From a virus, in IMG/VR virus record IMGVR_UViG_3300031857_000377, positions 1 to 45,311 of that record: a stretch of DNA of 45,311 nucleotides. One strand, 5' to 3'. The notes beneath the pieces are model-generated. The model ran no database searches. It worked only from the letters and a program-made list of their open reading frames with translations, and was not told where the DNA came from. Below are positions 1 through 10,128 of this stretch, one piece after another. Each line of letters opens with the position of its first letter. Within the stretch, counting starts at the first letter, position 1. The translations under genes were made by a program, and so were the position numbers.

Positions 1-3000
1 ATTTAATGATATTCCCGCTCCCCTACCACCCAATCCAATAGAAATTCCATTCCATGACATGCTAACTGGATTGTTATCTGATGTATATGACCTCTTATGA
101 GATACTATGCCTAAAGATGAACGTGATGAATTGGTGGTTGAATTGTCTATATTAAATCCACCACCAGTTCCACCATTTGTTAGTGTTCCAACTCCTGATA
201 ATACTTGGCCATATATTCCACCCGCTCCGCCACCCGTAGGGGCAACAGCTGATGGTTTATTGTCAGAACCATTGTAAAAAATATCGTCTTTCAATGGCAA
301 ACTTGCAGCGTTAGTTAATCCACCGGGTGTATTGAGTGTTGTTGCGGTTGCTGCACCAGGACCACCACCGGTTGAAGAATCGTATGCATGGATGGGGATG
401 CCTCCTGATAATGATTGTCCAGTAGTAGATGTAACACCATTATTACCAGCAAAACCACCCCTTGCAAATATTACAACATCAGTTCCATCGGTTGCATTTT
501 TTAATTTTACAGTTGTATTTCCACCATCTGGACTACCAGCAACTCTTGATCCAGAGTTTCCAACTATTATAGTTATAGTGGATGGAAAATTTGATTTATG
601 GATTTTTTGATAAACACAATTTGCACCGCCGCCACCGGCTCCTCCAAATTTCCATACATTTACTGTATTTGAAAAAACACCATTACCACCCGCACCACCA
701 CCGCCTATTGCAACAACCGTGATATATTGTGCCCACATTGGAGCAGATACATTATATGTTCCAGATGATGTGTATATTGTAGTAAATGATGCTGATGATG
801 CTAACCCCCAAAATGATGCTGTTTCTGGACTATTTGTTATTCCAATAAATGAAGCACTACCAACACCAACAAATCTACCAATACTAGAAGATGCATAAAA
901 TGATCCACTTGCAGAACCGGAGAATGCACCTTGTAATGATCCGGTTAATTGTGCTCGTGAAGCAGATAATATACCAATTCTTGCAGAACCTGTAAAAGCA
1001 CCTTGTAAGGATCCAGTCCCTTCTAGACCTTCTATTTTAGCAGATGCTGGATATATCATTGCAAATCCAGGAGGAGTTCCATATGGCCAATCTGATGCAT
1101 CTCTTACAACTAATCTATTTACAGTTAATGTTGCTCCAGGACTAACTTTGGTATTTGCATTTAAGTTTATTGTTTGATCATATAATGGGTTTCTACCTAT
1201 CACTATATTTTTGTAGTAACTATCGTCTGATCCAAATCTACCTCTACCAAGATAATCGTTATAGTTTGTTCCATCTCTTGTAAAAAATGTGGATCCACTA
1301 AATGTAAAACTATCAGGAACTGCATACCAATCTTTAAATAAAATATCATTATTTTGATATACATGCGGTTGTATTGTTGCACTATTCCTAACTGTTATTA
1401 TGTTACTTGCAGTATAATTTCCACCAAGTGAATGGGAATATGTAGTTGGATAACCTCGAACTATACCATTTACAACTGTTCCATCAAACTCACCTTTAAA
1501 TGAACCCGATAATGATGCGGAACCAAAGTGTGAACCAGAGAATGAACCACTACCTTGTCCTCTAAATATTCCATCAAATGATCCCGATAATGATGCGGAA
1601 CCAAAATGAGACCCGGAGAATGAACCACTACCTTGTCCTCTAAATATTCCATCAAATGATCCCGATAGTGAAGCGGAACCGAAATGTGAACCAGAGAATG
1701 AACCTGTTAGGTATGCATCACCTTCGTGATAACCAAAATGTGAACCGGTAAATGATCCAGAAAGTGAAGATGAACCGAAGTGTGAACCGAAGTGTGAACC
1801 AGAGAATGAACCAGTTGCATCAAATGAACCCGTAAACGAACCACTAAATGATCCGGTAAAATTACCAACACCATATCCTATCAAAAACGATGCAGTTTCT
1901 GCATAAGATGCAGTTCCTAATAAAGATCCACTAAAAGTTCCTGAAAGCGATGCAGTTCCTATGTAAGATCCTGTAAACGAACCGCTAATAGAACCGGCTA
2001 ATCCATAAAAATCACCATAGTGTGATCCGGTAAATGAACCCGTTAATGAAGCACTCCCAAAATGAGATCCACTAAATGATCCACTTCCTTGTCCAAAAAA
2101 TATACCATCGAATGATCCAGATAGTGAAGCACTTCCGTAGAAATCCCCCCAATGTGAACCACTAAATGAACCACTACCATCTCCAATCATAGAACCACTA
2201 AATGAACCACTAAATGAACCAGTAAGAGATGCATTACCTTCGTGATAACCAAAATGTGAACCACTAAATGAACCAGATAATGAAGCACTTCCGTAGAAAT
2301 CCCCCCAATGTGAACCACTAAATGAGCCAGTTGCATCAAATGAACCCGTAAATGATCCACTAAATGAACCAGTACCTGTTCCATATACAATCGATGCAGT
2401 TTCTGCAAAAATTGCATACGATGCAGTTGATATTAAAATATTTGCATATAAATCACCTTCGATGTGGAGATTACCGGAAACATATACTGAACCAGTAACT
2501 TCGTGCATATTTCCAGAAACAAAAAGAGATCCTGTAAATTGGTGTGCGTCACCAATATCATCACCAAAGATAGTTGAACCACTGCTAAATGATTGTGTTA
2601 CAATATAAACAGAAGATGAAACGATATATTGTCTAGCAGTTAAATCACCATCTAATGTTAAATTTGCAAATCTCGGTGAATCATATTCAGCCAATCCCAA
2701 TACAAATCTTTGGTCAGAACTTGATACTATATTTGTTCCATAGAGATGTTCAAGTGTTTGTGGTGAGCCAGAAACAACACCCGCAGGTAGTGATCCCGTT
2801 ATGGATCCACCAACTAAAATGGATTCCGAAATTTCTACACCAGTTATTTTAATTCGTTGTCCATCCCAATAAATTGATCCAGATTCCGCTTCAACTGATA
2901 GTCTAGAACTAGTTCCTCTAAAATTTAAATCGAACTTTGAAGGATATGTTTTAAAGTCAAGGTATGCACCTTCCTCATTTATCAATTCAACAGAATTTTG

Positions 3001-5976
3001 AACAACACCCAATGAGAATGGATCACCAACGAGCATTGACCAACCAAAAAGAGATTTAGAAATTGGTCTAACGGAAGATGTTGATATTCTTACTGATGCT
3101 GAATATATCGTTGTATTATTTAAACCTAGTTGCCCAATGTCATTGTCACCCCATGCATAAAAACTTCCAGTTTTATCTATTGCAAATGTAAAATCTTGTC
3201 CACCGTGTGTATACAACCAATTTGAACCAGTTCCAACTTGCACTGGTGAAGAACGACTAATAGTATCATCTTGACCGAGAGCACCACGAGTGTTATATCC
3301 CCATGCCCAAAGTGTTCCATCGTTTTTAATAGCTAAACTATGAAATTTTCCAGCAGATGCAGATACCCATGTTTTTAATGTTCCAATTTGAACAGGAGAA
3401 GATTTTGTGGTTGTATTATTGACTTGACCCAATAGACCATTACCACCTTCACCCCAAGTCCACAATTCACCTAATGTGTTAGTAGCCATATAATGATATT
3501 GATTACCAACAACACTTGTCCAATTTGAAAGGGTGCCAACTTGAACGGGAACACTTACCTCAGAAACAGTTGGATTTGCAACGGTTTGTCTTCCAGATGT
3601 TGCATCACCATCACCCCAAGACCAAAGTGTGCCATCATTTTTAATAGCAACTGTTGTATTTTGTGCAAGAGCAGCATCTTTCCATGCATTCAATGTTCCA
3701 ATTTGAACAGGAGATGATCTAATTACGGTATCATCTAAACCCAACTGTCCTTTTTGATTTCTACCCCAAGCCCATAGAGTTCCATCCTTTTTAAGACCAA
3801 TTGTATGTGTTGTTCCTGCAAAAACTTTATACCAATTAGTTTCAGTTCCTATCTGCACTGGTGAAGTAACAGTTGTTCCACCAACATTAATACCAACTTG
3901 ATAATAAGTATTTAGACCCCAACCCCATAAACTACCGGATGTAGTTATTGCCATTGTATGTGAATCACCGGCAGATGCGGATGCCCAATTTTTTAAAGTT
4001 CCAACTTGTGTTGGACTTGAACGATTTATTACATCACCATGACCAAGTTTTCTAAATGTGTTATCACCCCAAGTCCAAAGATTTTTTTCATATTTTACAT
4101 AAGCAGAATGTTGTCCTCTTGTTGTTGTTCTAAAATAATATGTTAATGGATTATTTTCAAGAACATTTTTCTTTGCTTCTTCTATTCCCTTATATCCCTC
4201 TGACTTTATTACAGAATTATCTCCAACCTCTTGTGAACCAGTTATGTAAGCATCGTCACCGTATATGTAAACATTCCCACCCTTAAAAAATACGCTGTAT
4301 AATTCAGATGAAACATTTGCCTGTTGTAATGAATCATTGAAATATTCTATTTTAAAATCTAAAAATTCATTTCTATGATCTATTTTTATAGGCACATATA
4401 ATCTTGTAATATTTGGAGTAAATCCAAAATCAGTTTTACTTACAATTCTTATATTAGAAATAGATGTTCCATCTCTTAATAGAAATCTTATTATACCAGT
4501 TCCTGCATTATTAACTGGAAGTTTTACAGAATAGTCTAATGCAAATCTATTATCTTTATTTGTAAGTGGTATCTCAGCAACAAATGCACCATATTCTGTA
4601 TTATTTACAAAAGAACTTCCAGTTGCATATACATTTAATAGTGGTCCTCTATTGTCATATTTATTCTCTTCTACTGAATAATCAAATACTAAACTATAAA
4701 CCGTATTATCATTAAAATTTGCATAGTATTCGGCTTTTTGTTCAAGTATTATTTCTTGTTTATCCGATAGAACAGATGTAGGTTGAACAGATATTGGATT
4801 TATCAAATAATTACTACTTGATAATATATTTGCAGATGGTGCACCTTTTATTGAAGTTGTTTTCCAATACGAATATGGGTTTATAGATGCAGTTATTTTT
4901 GTATCAAAATCAAAAACTTTTACTTCATCAGAAAATACACCAATTGGTGTCTCTACAAAATAATTTGAAGCGGTTACTAAATAATTTTTTTCAGTAATTT
5001 GACCATCATAAAAAAGTTCGTATGATTGATTTGGTTTTGTTGCACTTTTGCCGAAAACTTTTACTCTTGAAACATTACCTGCTTCAGGATCTAAATTGTA
5101 AATGTCTACAACTGCAAATGATTTTATATTTTTTGTTGAATTTCTTTCTAGTGGTATTTTATTATATGTAATATAATATGGTTGGTTTATTGATGATAAT
5201 ATTTCATCATCAACTTCTCTAGAACTGGTTACATATAATCTAGAATCCAAATATATTTGATATGGTGTTAATACTTTTTGAATACTAGATGTATAAGAAA
5301 AACTAGATGTTATTAGTTTTGGTGATATTTCATTTGAAAGATATGGAAACCATATTGTTGCGTTTTCATAATCTTTTTTAAATAAATTTTCTCTTGCCCT
5401 TAATATAGGAACTTTCTCGTCAGAAACAAAATAATCAGCAGAACCACTTATTGTTTTTTGTTTTTCAGGATCAAACTTTTCTTCTAGAATAGAATATCTT
5501 TTTTCTTGTATAGATACTTGAGGATAATGTAGATATATTATTTCGGATTCATTTTTTTTTCTTGTGTTTATTTTTAAACTGTGTGTATATTTGTAGTTTT
5601 TATCAAAAACTTCATCAGAATTTAATGGATTGCCGTCTCTATCTACGAATATAGTGGATAATATAGTTAATGTGCAATCACCTGGTTTAGTTGTCTCATA
5701 TACATAAACAACAACATTTATAGAATCATCTTTTTCTTGAAATTCTAAAACTTCGTGAAATACCGGTTCTCCACCTGAATCAAGAATTTCTATGTATATC
5801 GGATACCCAATATCAACAACATCAAAATTTGGAGAAAACTTAAATAAATTTTTACCAGAGGTAAATACTTCTGGTAATTTTGTTATATTCAAAATACCTT
5901 CTGATAGATTGTTAAAATCATCAATGTTAGTTTGAACATCTATGTAATTTCTTTTAAGTCTTTTATTTTCTTCCAT
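1..5976 (-). CDS. Giant tail-fibre/adhesin protein with RCC1 propeller, Gly-Ser-Phe stalk and glycine-rich tip (3' end beyond window)
   Basis: The frame is read from ATG at 5976 and, as far as I translated it by hand, stays open to base 1, giving about 1,992 residues with the C-terminus outside the window. Approximate domains: residues 1-610, a beta-rich region I do not recognise; 615-965, seven RCC1-type repeats with LWxWG cores; 965-1180, a linker with motifs such as VSGNLHIEGDLYAN and TASYA, typical of phage fibres; 1190-1500, GSFSGS-type repeats; 1500-1740, more GSF-like and unassigned sequence; 1745 onward, a glycine-rich domain (VVAIGGGGAGG). This order suggests a virion-attached N-terminus, a propeller, a shaft and a receptor-facing tip. 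It starts 1 bp after the Mre11-Rad50 fusion gene stops, without a clear Shine-Dalgarno site. Fibre identity is inferred from composition and repeats; I recognise no named homolog. Confidence 0.8.
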   Translation of the reverse strand, partial: MEENKRLKRNYIDVQTNIDDFNNLSEGILNITKLPEVFTSGKNLFKFSPNFDVVDIGYPIYIEILDSGGEPVFHEVLEFQEKDDSINVVVYVYETTKPGDCTLTILSTIFVDRDGNPLNSDEVFDKNYKYTHSLKINTRKKNESEIIYLHYPQVSIQEKRYSILEEKFDPEKQKTISGSADYFVSDEKVPILRARENLFKKDYENATIWFPYLSNEISPKLITSSFSYTSSIQKVLTPYQIYLDSRLYVTSSREVDDEILSSINQPYYITYNKIPLERNSTKNIKSFAVVDIYNLDPEAGNVSRVKVFGKSATKPNQSYELFYDGQITEKNYLVTASNYFVETPIGVFSDEVKVFDFDTKITASINPYSYWKTTSIKGAPSANILSSSNYLINPISVQPTSVLSDKQEIILEQKAEYYANFNDNTVYSLVFDYSVEENKYDNRGPLLNVYATGSSFVNNTEYGAFVAEIPLTNKDNRFALDYSVKLPVNNAGTGIIRFLLRDGTSISNIRIVSKTDFGFTPNITRLYVPIKIDHRNEFLDFKIEYFNDSLQQANVSSELYSVFFKGGNVYIYGDDAYITGSQEVGDNSVIKSEGYKGIEEAKKNVLENNPLTYYFRTTTRGQHSAYVKYEKNLWTWGDNTFRKLGHGDVINRSSPTQVGTLKNWASASAGDSHTMAITTSGSLWGWGLNTYYQVGINVGGTTVTSPVQIGTETNWYKVFAGTTHTIGLKKDGTLWAWGRNQKGQLGLDDTVIRSSPVQIGTLNAWKDAALAQNTTVAIKNDGTLWSWGDGDATSGRQTVANPTVSEVSVPVQVGTLSNWTSVVGNQYHYMATNTLGELWTWGEGGNGLLGQVNNTTTKSSPVQIGTLKTWVSASAGKFHSLAIKNDGTLWAWGYNTRGALGQDDTISRSSPVQVGTGSNWLYTHGGQDFTFAIDKTGSFYAWGDNDIGQLGLNNTTIYSASVRISTSSVRPISKSLFGWSMLVGDPFSLGVVQNSVELINEEGAYLDFKTYPSKFDLNFRGTSSRLSVEAESGSIYWDGQRIKITGVEISESILVGGSITGSLPAGVVSGSPQTLEHLYGTNIVSSSDQRFVLGLAEYDSPRFANLTLDGDLTARQYIVSSSVYIVTQSFSSGSTIFGDDIGDAHQFTGSLFVSGNMHEVTGSVYVSGNLHIEGDLYANILISTASYAIFAETASIVYGTGTGSFSGSFTGSFDATGSFSGSHWGDFYGSASLSGSFSGSHFGYHEGNASLTGSFSGSFSGSMIGDGSGSFSGSHWGDFYGSASLSGSFDGIFFGQGSGSFSGSHFGSASLTGSFTGSHYGDFYGLAGSISGSFTGSYIGTASLSGTFSGSLLGTASYAETASFLIGYGVGNFTGSFSGSFTGSFDATGSFSGSHFGSHFGSSSLSGSFTGSHFGYHEGDAYLTGSFSGSHFGSASLSGSFDGIFRGQGSGSFSGSHFGSASLSGSFDGIFRGQGSGSFSGSHFGSASLSGSFKGEFDGTVVNGIVRGYPTTYSHSLGGNYTASNIITVRNSATIQPHVYQNNDILFKDWYAVPDSFTFSGSTFFTRDGTNYNDYLGRGRFGSDDSYYKNIVIGRNPLYDQTINLNANTKVSPGATLTVNRLVVRDASDWPYGTPPGFAMIYPASAKIEGLEGTGSLQGAFTGSARIGILSASRAQLTGSLQGAFSGSASGSFYASSSIGRFVGVGSASFIGITNSPETASFWGLASSASFTTIYTSSGTYNVSAPMWAQYITVVAIGGGGAGGNGVFSNTVNVWKFGGAGGGGANCVYQKIHKSNFPSTITIIVGNSGSRVAGSPDGGNTTVKLKNATDGTDVVIFARGGFAGNNGVTSTTGQSLSGGIPIHAYDSSTGGGPGAATATTLNTPGGLTNAASLPLKDDIFYNGSDNKPSAVAPTGGGAGGIYGQVLSGVGTLTNGGTGGGFNIDNSTTNSSRSSLGIVSHKRSYTSDNNPVSMSWNGISIGLGGRGAGISLN
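1490..2385 (-). repeat. In-frame Gly-Ser-Phe repeat tract with 78-bp higher-order period
   Basis: The coding strand encodes runs of short units such as GSFSGS, GSHFGS and GSASLSGS. At DNA level, longer blocks recur. A 45-bp block at 2125-2169 is repeated exactly at 2281-2325, 156 bp away. A block beginning at 1541 recurs nearly identically at 1619, 78 bp away. Because 78 bp is 26 codons, duplication keeps the frame. The tract most likely forms a beta-helical or trimeric fibre shaft. Confidence 0.85.
3085..4130 (-). repeat. Seven RCC1-type repeats inside the fibre gene
   Basis: Seven successive units of roughly 45-55 residues each carry an aromatic-x-Trp-Gly core (LWTWGDN, LWGWGLN, LWAWGRN, LWSWGDG, LWTWGEG, LWAWGYN, FYAWGDN). 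Most are followed by a segment like GQLGLDDT and then SSPVQIGT. RCC1-family proteins fold seven such repeats into one beta-propeller, so the count fits a complete ring. Repeat identity is seen in the sequence; the fold is inferred. Confidence 0.85.
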
Positions 5977-5977
5977 T

Positions 5978-8900
5978 CTATGTCTCTATTTTGGAAAAAC
6001 CATTTTCTTTTTTAATTTCAATATGAGTATCAACCATATCACGCACACTATCTATGTGTGATATAAGTATGACAAACTCAAATTGTGTTTTCAAATAATC
6101 CATGAACAGAGAGAAGTTTGCCATAACTGTTGGATCAAGAACACCTAATCCTTCATCTATTGCAATAAAGTTTGGTCTTGGTAAAGACGAAACTTGTATC
6201 AATGCTGTTCTGATTGCAAGTGATGAAATAAACTTTTCCATACCACTTGACAATTCCAAATTCCAAAAACGATCATTATCATATACTATGTATGTATTGA
6301 TACTCTTTCCGTCTGTATCAAACAGAACTTGGAAATCAACAACATTTGCCAATATATTATTTGTTTCTTCTTGAATACTTGGCAAAGCATTACTTATCAA
6401 TTCATAAGGAACACCGTTTCTATTTACTGCTTTCAAATAATAATCGTATGCTTCATATTCTTTTTCAAGGTCTTTCAACTTTTGTATAGATACTTCACAT
6501 TCATCTATTACTTTTTCACTAACCTTTACATTACCACTATATTCTAAAATGTTTTCATCAATTTTCTTCAATTCAAATTTCGATAGAGTATTCTTTTCAT
6601 TTTCCAATTCATCTATTTCTTTTTGAATTTTATTATTCTGATTGATAGCATCTTCATTTTCTTTATACTTTTCAATCTGAATATCAATGTTTACTATTTC
6701 ATCATTTATATTTTTCTGTTCTTCTTTTGCAGAAAATATCTGTTTTTCTACCGAATATATCTGTTTCTCATATTTGAAAGCACTATTTTCAAGAGAATGT
6801 AATTTTTCTAATTCAGAATAAACGTATGAATTTTTTGTAAATTCCTCGTTCAAATCACTTAATTCAAAATTCAATTCATCTCTGTCTTGTTCAAATCCCC
6901 AAATCTGTGATTTTGCCCTTTCTGCATCCTTAACAAAAACATTATTTACACAAAACTCACAGTTTGGATCATACTCATGATCTTTCAAATTATCAATTTT
7001 ATCTTGACAATGTTGGACTTTTAACTTTACACTACGCAAATCAGCTTCAAGTTCTGTTATTCTGTTACGAACAATGTCAATCCTTTCTTTCTTTTCCATA
7101 AGAGTTTCTTTATCAAACTCTTTTGATAAACCAATATACTTTTCATGTGATGTTTTTGCATCACCCAATTCATCTTCTAATGACTTTATTTCATTTATTA
7201 AATCATTACCTTTTCTATCTAATAAATATCTCTTATCTAATAATGATTGGACAGATTTGGAAGAAAAATTGTCTGCAATCGGTATTAGTTTTTTATTTAA
7301 TTCGGAAATGGAAACAGTTAATTTTTCAATTTTTTTCTCAATATAGTCCTTCTGATCAGTTGTTTCTTCTAAAAGTATTGCATTTGCCTTATGAATACCA
7401 ATAGCATTTGCTAATTTTGTTGAATGGTCTTGTTTCTTAAACTCCTTGACTAATGCTTGCAGCCCCTTTACTTCATCCGTAGCAATAGAATTTAGTTCCT
7501 CAAATAAATTCAAGTCAAAGAATTGTGCCAACAAATCCTTTCTATCCTTTTGTGCCTTATCTACAAAGTTTGTATTATTACCCTGCAGTGACATTGCAGT
7601 TAGGACAAAATCATCATAGGTTCCAATATACTTCCGTATGGCGTAATTAGTTCCGTCACGGTCTTCGCCATTGAGTGATACCAAGTCACCGTTTTCTTCA
7701 TACCAAAAATCTACATTAACTTTTACATTTCCTTTCTTCTCTTTTGTAGCAACTCTCTTTATGTAAAAGTTTTTTTCACCAATCATAAAATGTAGTTTAC
7801 ATTGAAAGTTGTCCTTCTTATTATTCAGAACTTGTGCCGCCTTAAATGTTCTCGAACACTTATCAAAAAGACAGAACATAATTGCGTCAAGAACAGAAGA
7901 CTTACCACTTGCATTCGGTGCAAACAATCCATATACCCCATTCATTCCATCGAATTGTATTCTGTTACCCTTTCCATATGAAAACATATTTTCAAATTCA
8001 AATGAAATTGGTTTCCATACAAGATTACGAACAACATCGCTTTCGGATAATTTTGTATTTACATTTCTATTTATACCTCTAATTTTTTCAAGTATGTCAT
8101 CTGTTACCCCAAACTTATCATTTACATAATCCGTAATCAATTTGTTTTGATATTCTACATCACGAATTTTACCAATTGGATTTACTTTTGTTTGAACATT
8201 GCCATTACTTGAACCAACAAGGTGTTGTGTTCTAATATCTATAACATTGGTTAATGACTTTAATTCAGTCATTATTTGATTGACTTCTGAATGTGGTGTG
8301 TTTGTTATACGCAAACGAATTGAATTATACTTTGTCCATTTTGTTGGCAATTTTTTAATCTTACCGTTTTCAACATCAATCGTATGATAAGACCAATCAT
8401 TTTCAATTTCAATAAACTTTGATTTCTTATTTTTAATATCCCATTCAATTATACCATGAACTAATCCTTCACCATAGTTTTGTTGTATGAGTGAACCGGC
8501 ATATGCAAACTTTCCATCAACATCAAGGTATTGGAACTTGTGAATATCGCCAAACATTCCATAGTCGAATCCATCGAACATTTCAATCTTAACATCATTA
8601 TGTTTCATAAGAACACCAGTATCGGTTGATGCCCTATCAACTGGTCCGTGATACAATACTATTTTTGTCCTATCACTTTTAACATCATCTGCTAAAATAA
8701 AGTCTTTTGGATTTTCGTAAACAGAGTTAAGAACAAAATCAACATTTTCCAATGAATACAGACCACTTTGTTTTAGATAAAACAATTCATTCATTTCACC
8801 ATTGATCATTGAAACGATGGGTGAAAGAGCATCCATTCTACTCATATTGTTTAAGTTACAATCGTGATTACCAGCAATCAAAATTGTTGGTGCAATTCTT

Positions 8901-9157
8901 GAAAGAGTATCAAGAAATTCTGTAACCATATTAACAAGTTCAGGTGTCATATCTGTTTTTGCATGGACAATATCACCAGCAAGATATACGATAGTATTTT
9001 TGTTTTCTTCTACTTTACTTCTACAAACATCATAAAGTTTTTGAAATACACTTCGATATTCTTCATGTCTTTTTAGATTACGAATGTGAACATCAGCAAT
9101 ATGTAATATGGTATCAACACGGGAAAGTCCGCCTGCCCATAGTGTTTCTTTAAGCAT
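5978..9157 (-). CDS. Single-chain Mre11-Rad50 (SbcD-SbcC; T4 gp47-gp46 type) recombination nuclease
   Basis: This 1059-residue protein joins two usually separate subunits. Residues 15-260 form a calcineurin-like phosphoesterase with the Mre11/SbcD motifs DVH (D22, H24), GD (D62), GNHD (97-99), YHG (H170) and GDIH (D204, H206). Residues 385 to the end form an SMC-like ATPase: Walker A APNASGKSS near 413-421, long coiled coils with a CxxC zinc hook at C733/C736, the signature LELSSGMEK near 967-975, and Walker B FIAIDEG with D1001/E1002. In T4, gp46/gp47 resect DNA ends for recombination-dependent replication and host DNA breakdown. All catalytic motifs look intact. The ATG at 9157 overlaps the primase stop by 8 bp and follows an AGAGGA ribosome binding site. 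The fusion itself is the unusual feature. Confidence 0.95.
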   Translation of the reverse strand: MLKETLWAGGLSRVDTILHIADVHIRNLKRHEEYRSVFQKLYDVCRSKVEENKNTIVYLAGDIVHAKTDMTPELVNMVTEFLDTLSRIAPTILIAGNHDCNLNNMSRMDALSPIVSMINGEMNELFYLKQSGLYSLENVDFVLNSVYENPKDFILADDVKSDRTKIVLYHGPVDRASTDTGVLMKHNDVKIEMFDGFDYGMFGDIHKFQYLDVDGKFAYAGSLIQQNYGEGLVHGIIEWDIKNKKSKFIEIENDWSYHTIDVENGKIKKLPTKWTKYNSIRLRITNTPHSEVNQIMTELKSLTNVIDIRTQHLVGSSNGNVQTKVNPIGKIRDVEYQNKLITDYVNDKFGVTDDILEKIRGINRNVNTKLSESDVVRNLVWKPISFEFENMFSYGKGNRIQFDGMNGVYGLFAPNASGKSSVLDAIMFCLFDKCSRTFKAAQVLNNKKDNFQCKLHFMIGEKNFYIKRVATKEKKGNVKVNVDFWYEENGDLVSLNGEDRDGTNYAIRKYIGTYDDFVLTAMSLQGNNTNFVDKAQKDRKDLLAQFFDLNLFEELNSIATDEVKGLQALVKEFKKQDHSTKLANAIGIHKANAILLEETTDQKDYIEKKIEKLTVSISELNKKLIPIADNFSSKSVQSLLDKRYLLDRKGNDLINEIKSLEDELGDAKTSHEKYIGLSKEFDKETLMEKKERIDIVRNRITELEADLRSVKLKVQHCQDKIDNLKDHEYDPNCEFCVNNVFVKDAERAKSQIWGFEQDRDELNFELSDLNEEFTKNSYVYSELEKLHSLENSAFKYEKQIYSVEKQIFSAKEEQKNINDEIVNIDIQIEKYKENEDAINQNNKIQKEIDELENEKNTLSKFELKKIDENILEYSGNVKVSEKVIDECEVSIQKLKDLEKEYEAYDYYLKAVNRNGVPYELISNALPSIQEETNNILANVVDFQVLFDTDGKSINTYIVYDNDRFWNLELSSGMEKFISSLAIRTALIQVSSLPRPNFIAIDEGLGVLDPTVMANFSLFMDYLKTQFEFVILISHIDSVRDMVDTHIEIKKENGFSKIET

Positions 9158-10103
9158 ATAATATCCTCTGTTTAATTATGTCATAACTGTCTGTTGGTGG
9201 TGTAACCGATTTCAAACTTGAAAAATCTTTGAAACCCATTTCATTTATATCTTTACTTTCCATTTGAACTATTGAAACATTTATACCCTCTGAAAGAAGT
9301 GATGAAGATATTTTTATTGCATCCGAATAAGCATCGTTATCAAGTGCAACAATTACCTTTGGTGGTTTACGCAACAAAATTCTTTCTCTAAGTTTTGGTT
9401 GAATGATTTTGCCGAAGAGTGGAACTGCATTGTATCTTGCAGTAATTGCATCAAATACACCTTCAACAAGTGTAACTGGTTCATCCCAATCGATAAAACA
9501 ATCAAATCCAATAACATCCTTACTCCACTTTGGATTTTTATATTTTAGTACATCTTCTTCAAAGATAGAACGAGAAACAAAAAAGTTTATGTTGAAGTTT
9601 TCATCATAAGATGGAACAATTATTCTGCCAGAATAACTACCATTAGGACAATAACCAATACCATAGCGCAATATATCCGTTCTACCAATTCCTCTTGATT
9701 TCAAATAATTCAATGCCTGTTTCATTTGCATCTTTACTTGAATATCTTTTATCTTTGGAAATTCATATAGTTTAATAAATTCTTTTGGTAAAACTAATTC
9801 TTCTTTTGTTTCGGTTTTATTTTTGATGTATAGGTTTTTGGTTTTAAGGATTTTGTTAAGGTCATCGAGGTATTGTTTACCGGCTTTTACTTTTTTAAAT
9901 AGTGAAACTATACTTCTACCCTTAGCATTACTAACCCAACAATGCCATGGATTCTCACCGTTATTGTTTACGGTCAAATCTATTTCGAGTTTTGGTTTGT
10001 AATGACTGATGAATGGTGAGAAAAACGAATAATTGTTGCCAGACGTTTTTCTACCTTTACCGAGAACTTTCTCAACAAGAGATAATAAATCGTAGTTTAT
10101 CAT
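9150..10103 (-). CDS. DNA primase, gp61/DnaG-type with TOPRIM domain
   Basis: The product (317 residues from ATG 10103; a GTG lies two codons upstream) should make RNA primers for lagging-strand synthesis. The N-terminal part ends in WHCWVSNAKGRS, the position of the zinc-binding domain in DnaG-type primases, but an obvious set of zinc ligands is not visible. The middle holds YLKSRGIGRTDILRYGIGY, a typical DnaG-family core segment. The TOPRIM domain has VEGVFDA (E about 214) and ALDND (D about 255 and 257), the metal-binding acidic triad. It sits between endonuclease I and the Mre11-Rad50 fusion, forming a replication/recombination set. A promoter with a palindrome lies directly upstream. No helicase gene is seen in the window. 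Confidence 0.88.
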   Translation of the reverse strand: MINYDLLSLVEKVLGKGRKTSGNNYSFFSPFISHYKPKLEIDLTVNNNGENPWHCWVSNAKGRSIVSLFKKVKAGKQYLDDLNKILKTKNLYIKNKTETKEELVLPKEFIKLYEFPKIKDIQVKMQMKQALNYLKSRGIGRTDILRYGIGYCPNGSYSGRIIVPSYDENFNINFFVSRSIFEEDVLKYKNPKWSKDVIGFDCFIDWDEPVTLVEGVFDAITARYNAVPLFGKIIQPKLRERILLRKPPKVIVALDNDAYSDAIKISSSLLSEGINVSIVQMESKDINEMGFKDFSSLKSVTPPTDSYDIIKQRILYA

Positions 10104-10128
10104 AACCACACTTTACGGAAAATAATAC

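Noticed and set aside
332-610. Plus-strand frame rich in Pro and Val
   Set aside because: It is the complement of the glycine-rich fibre tip, where GGN codons read as Pro/Thr/Ala on the other strand.
1480-2400. CRISPR-like periodic repeats
   Set aside because: The repeats are coding, in frame, of variable length and without constant-size unique spacers.
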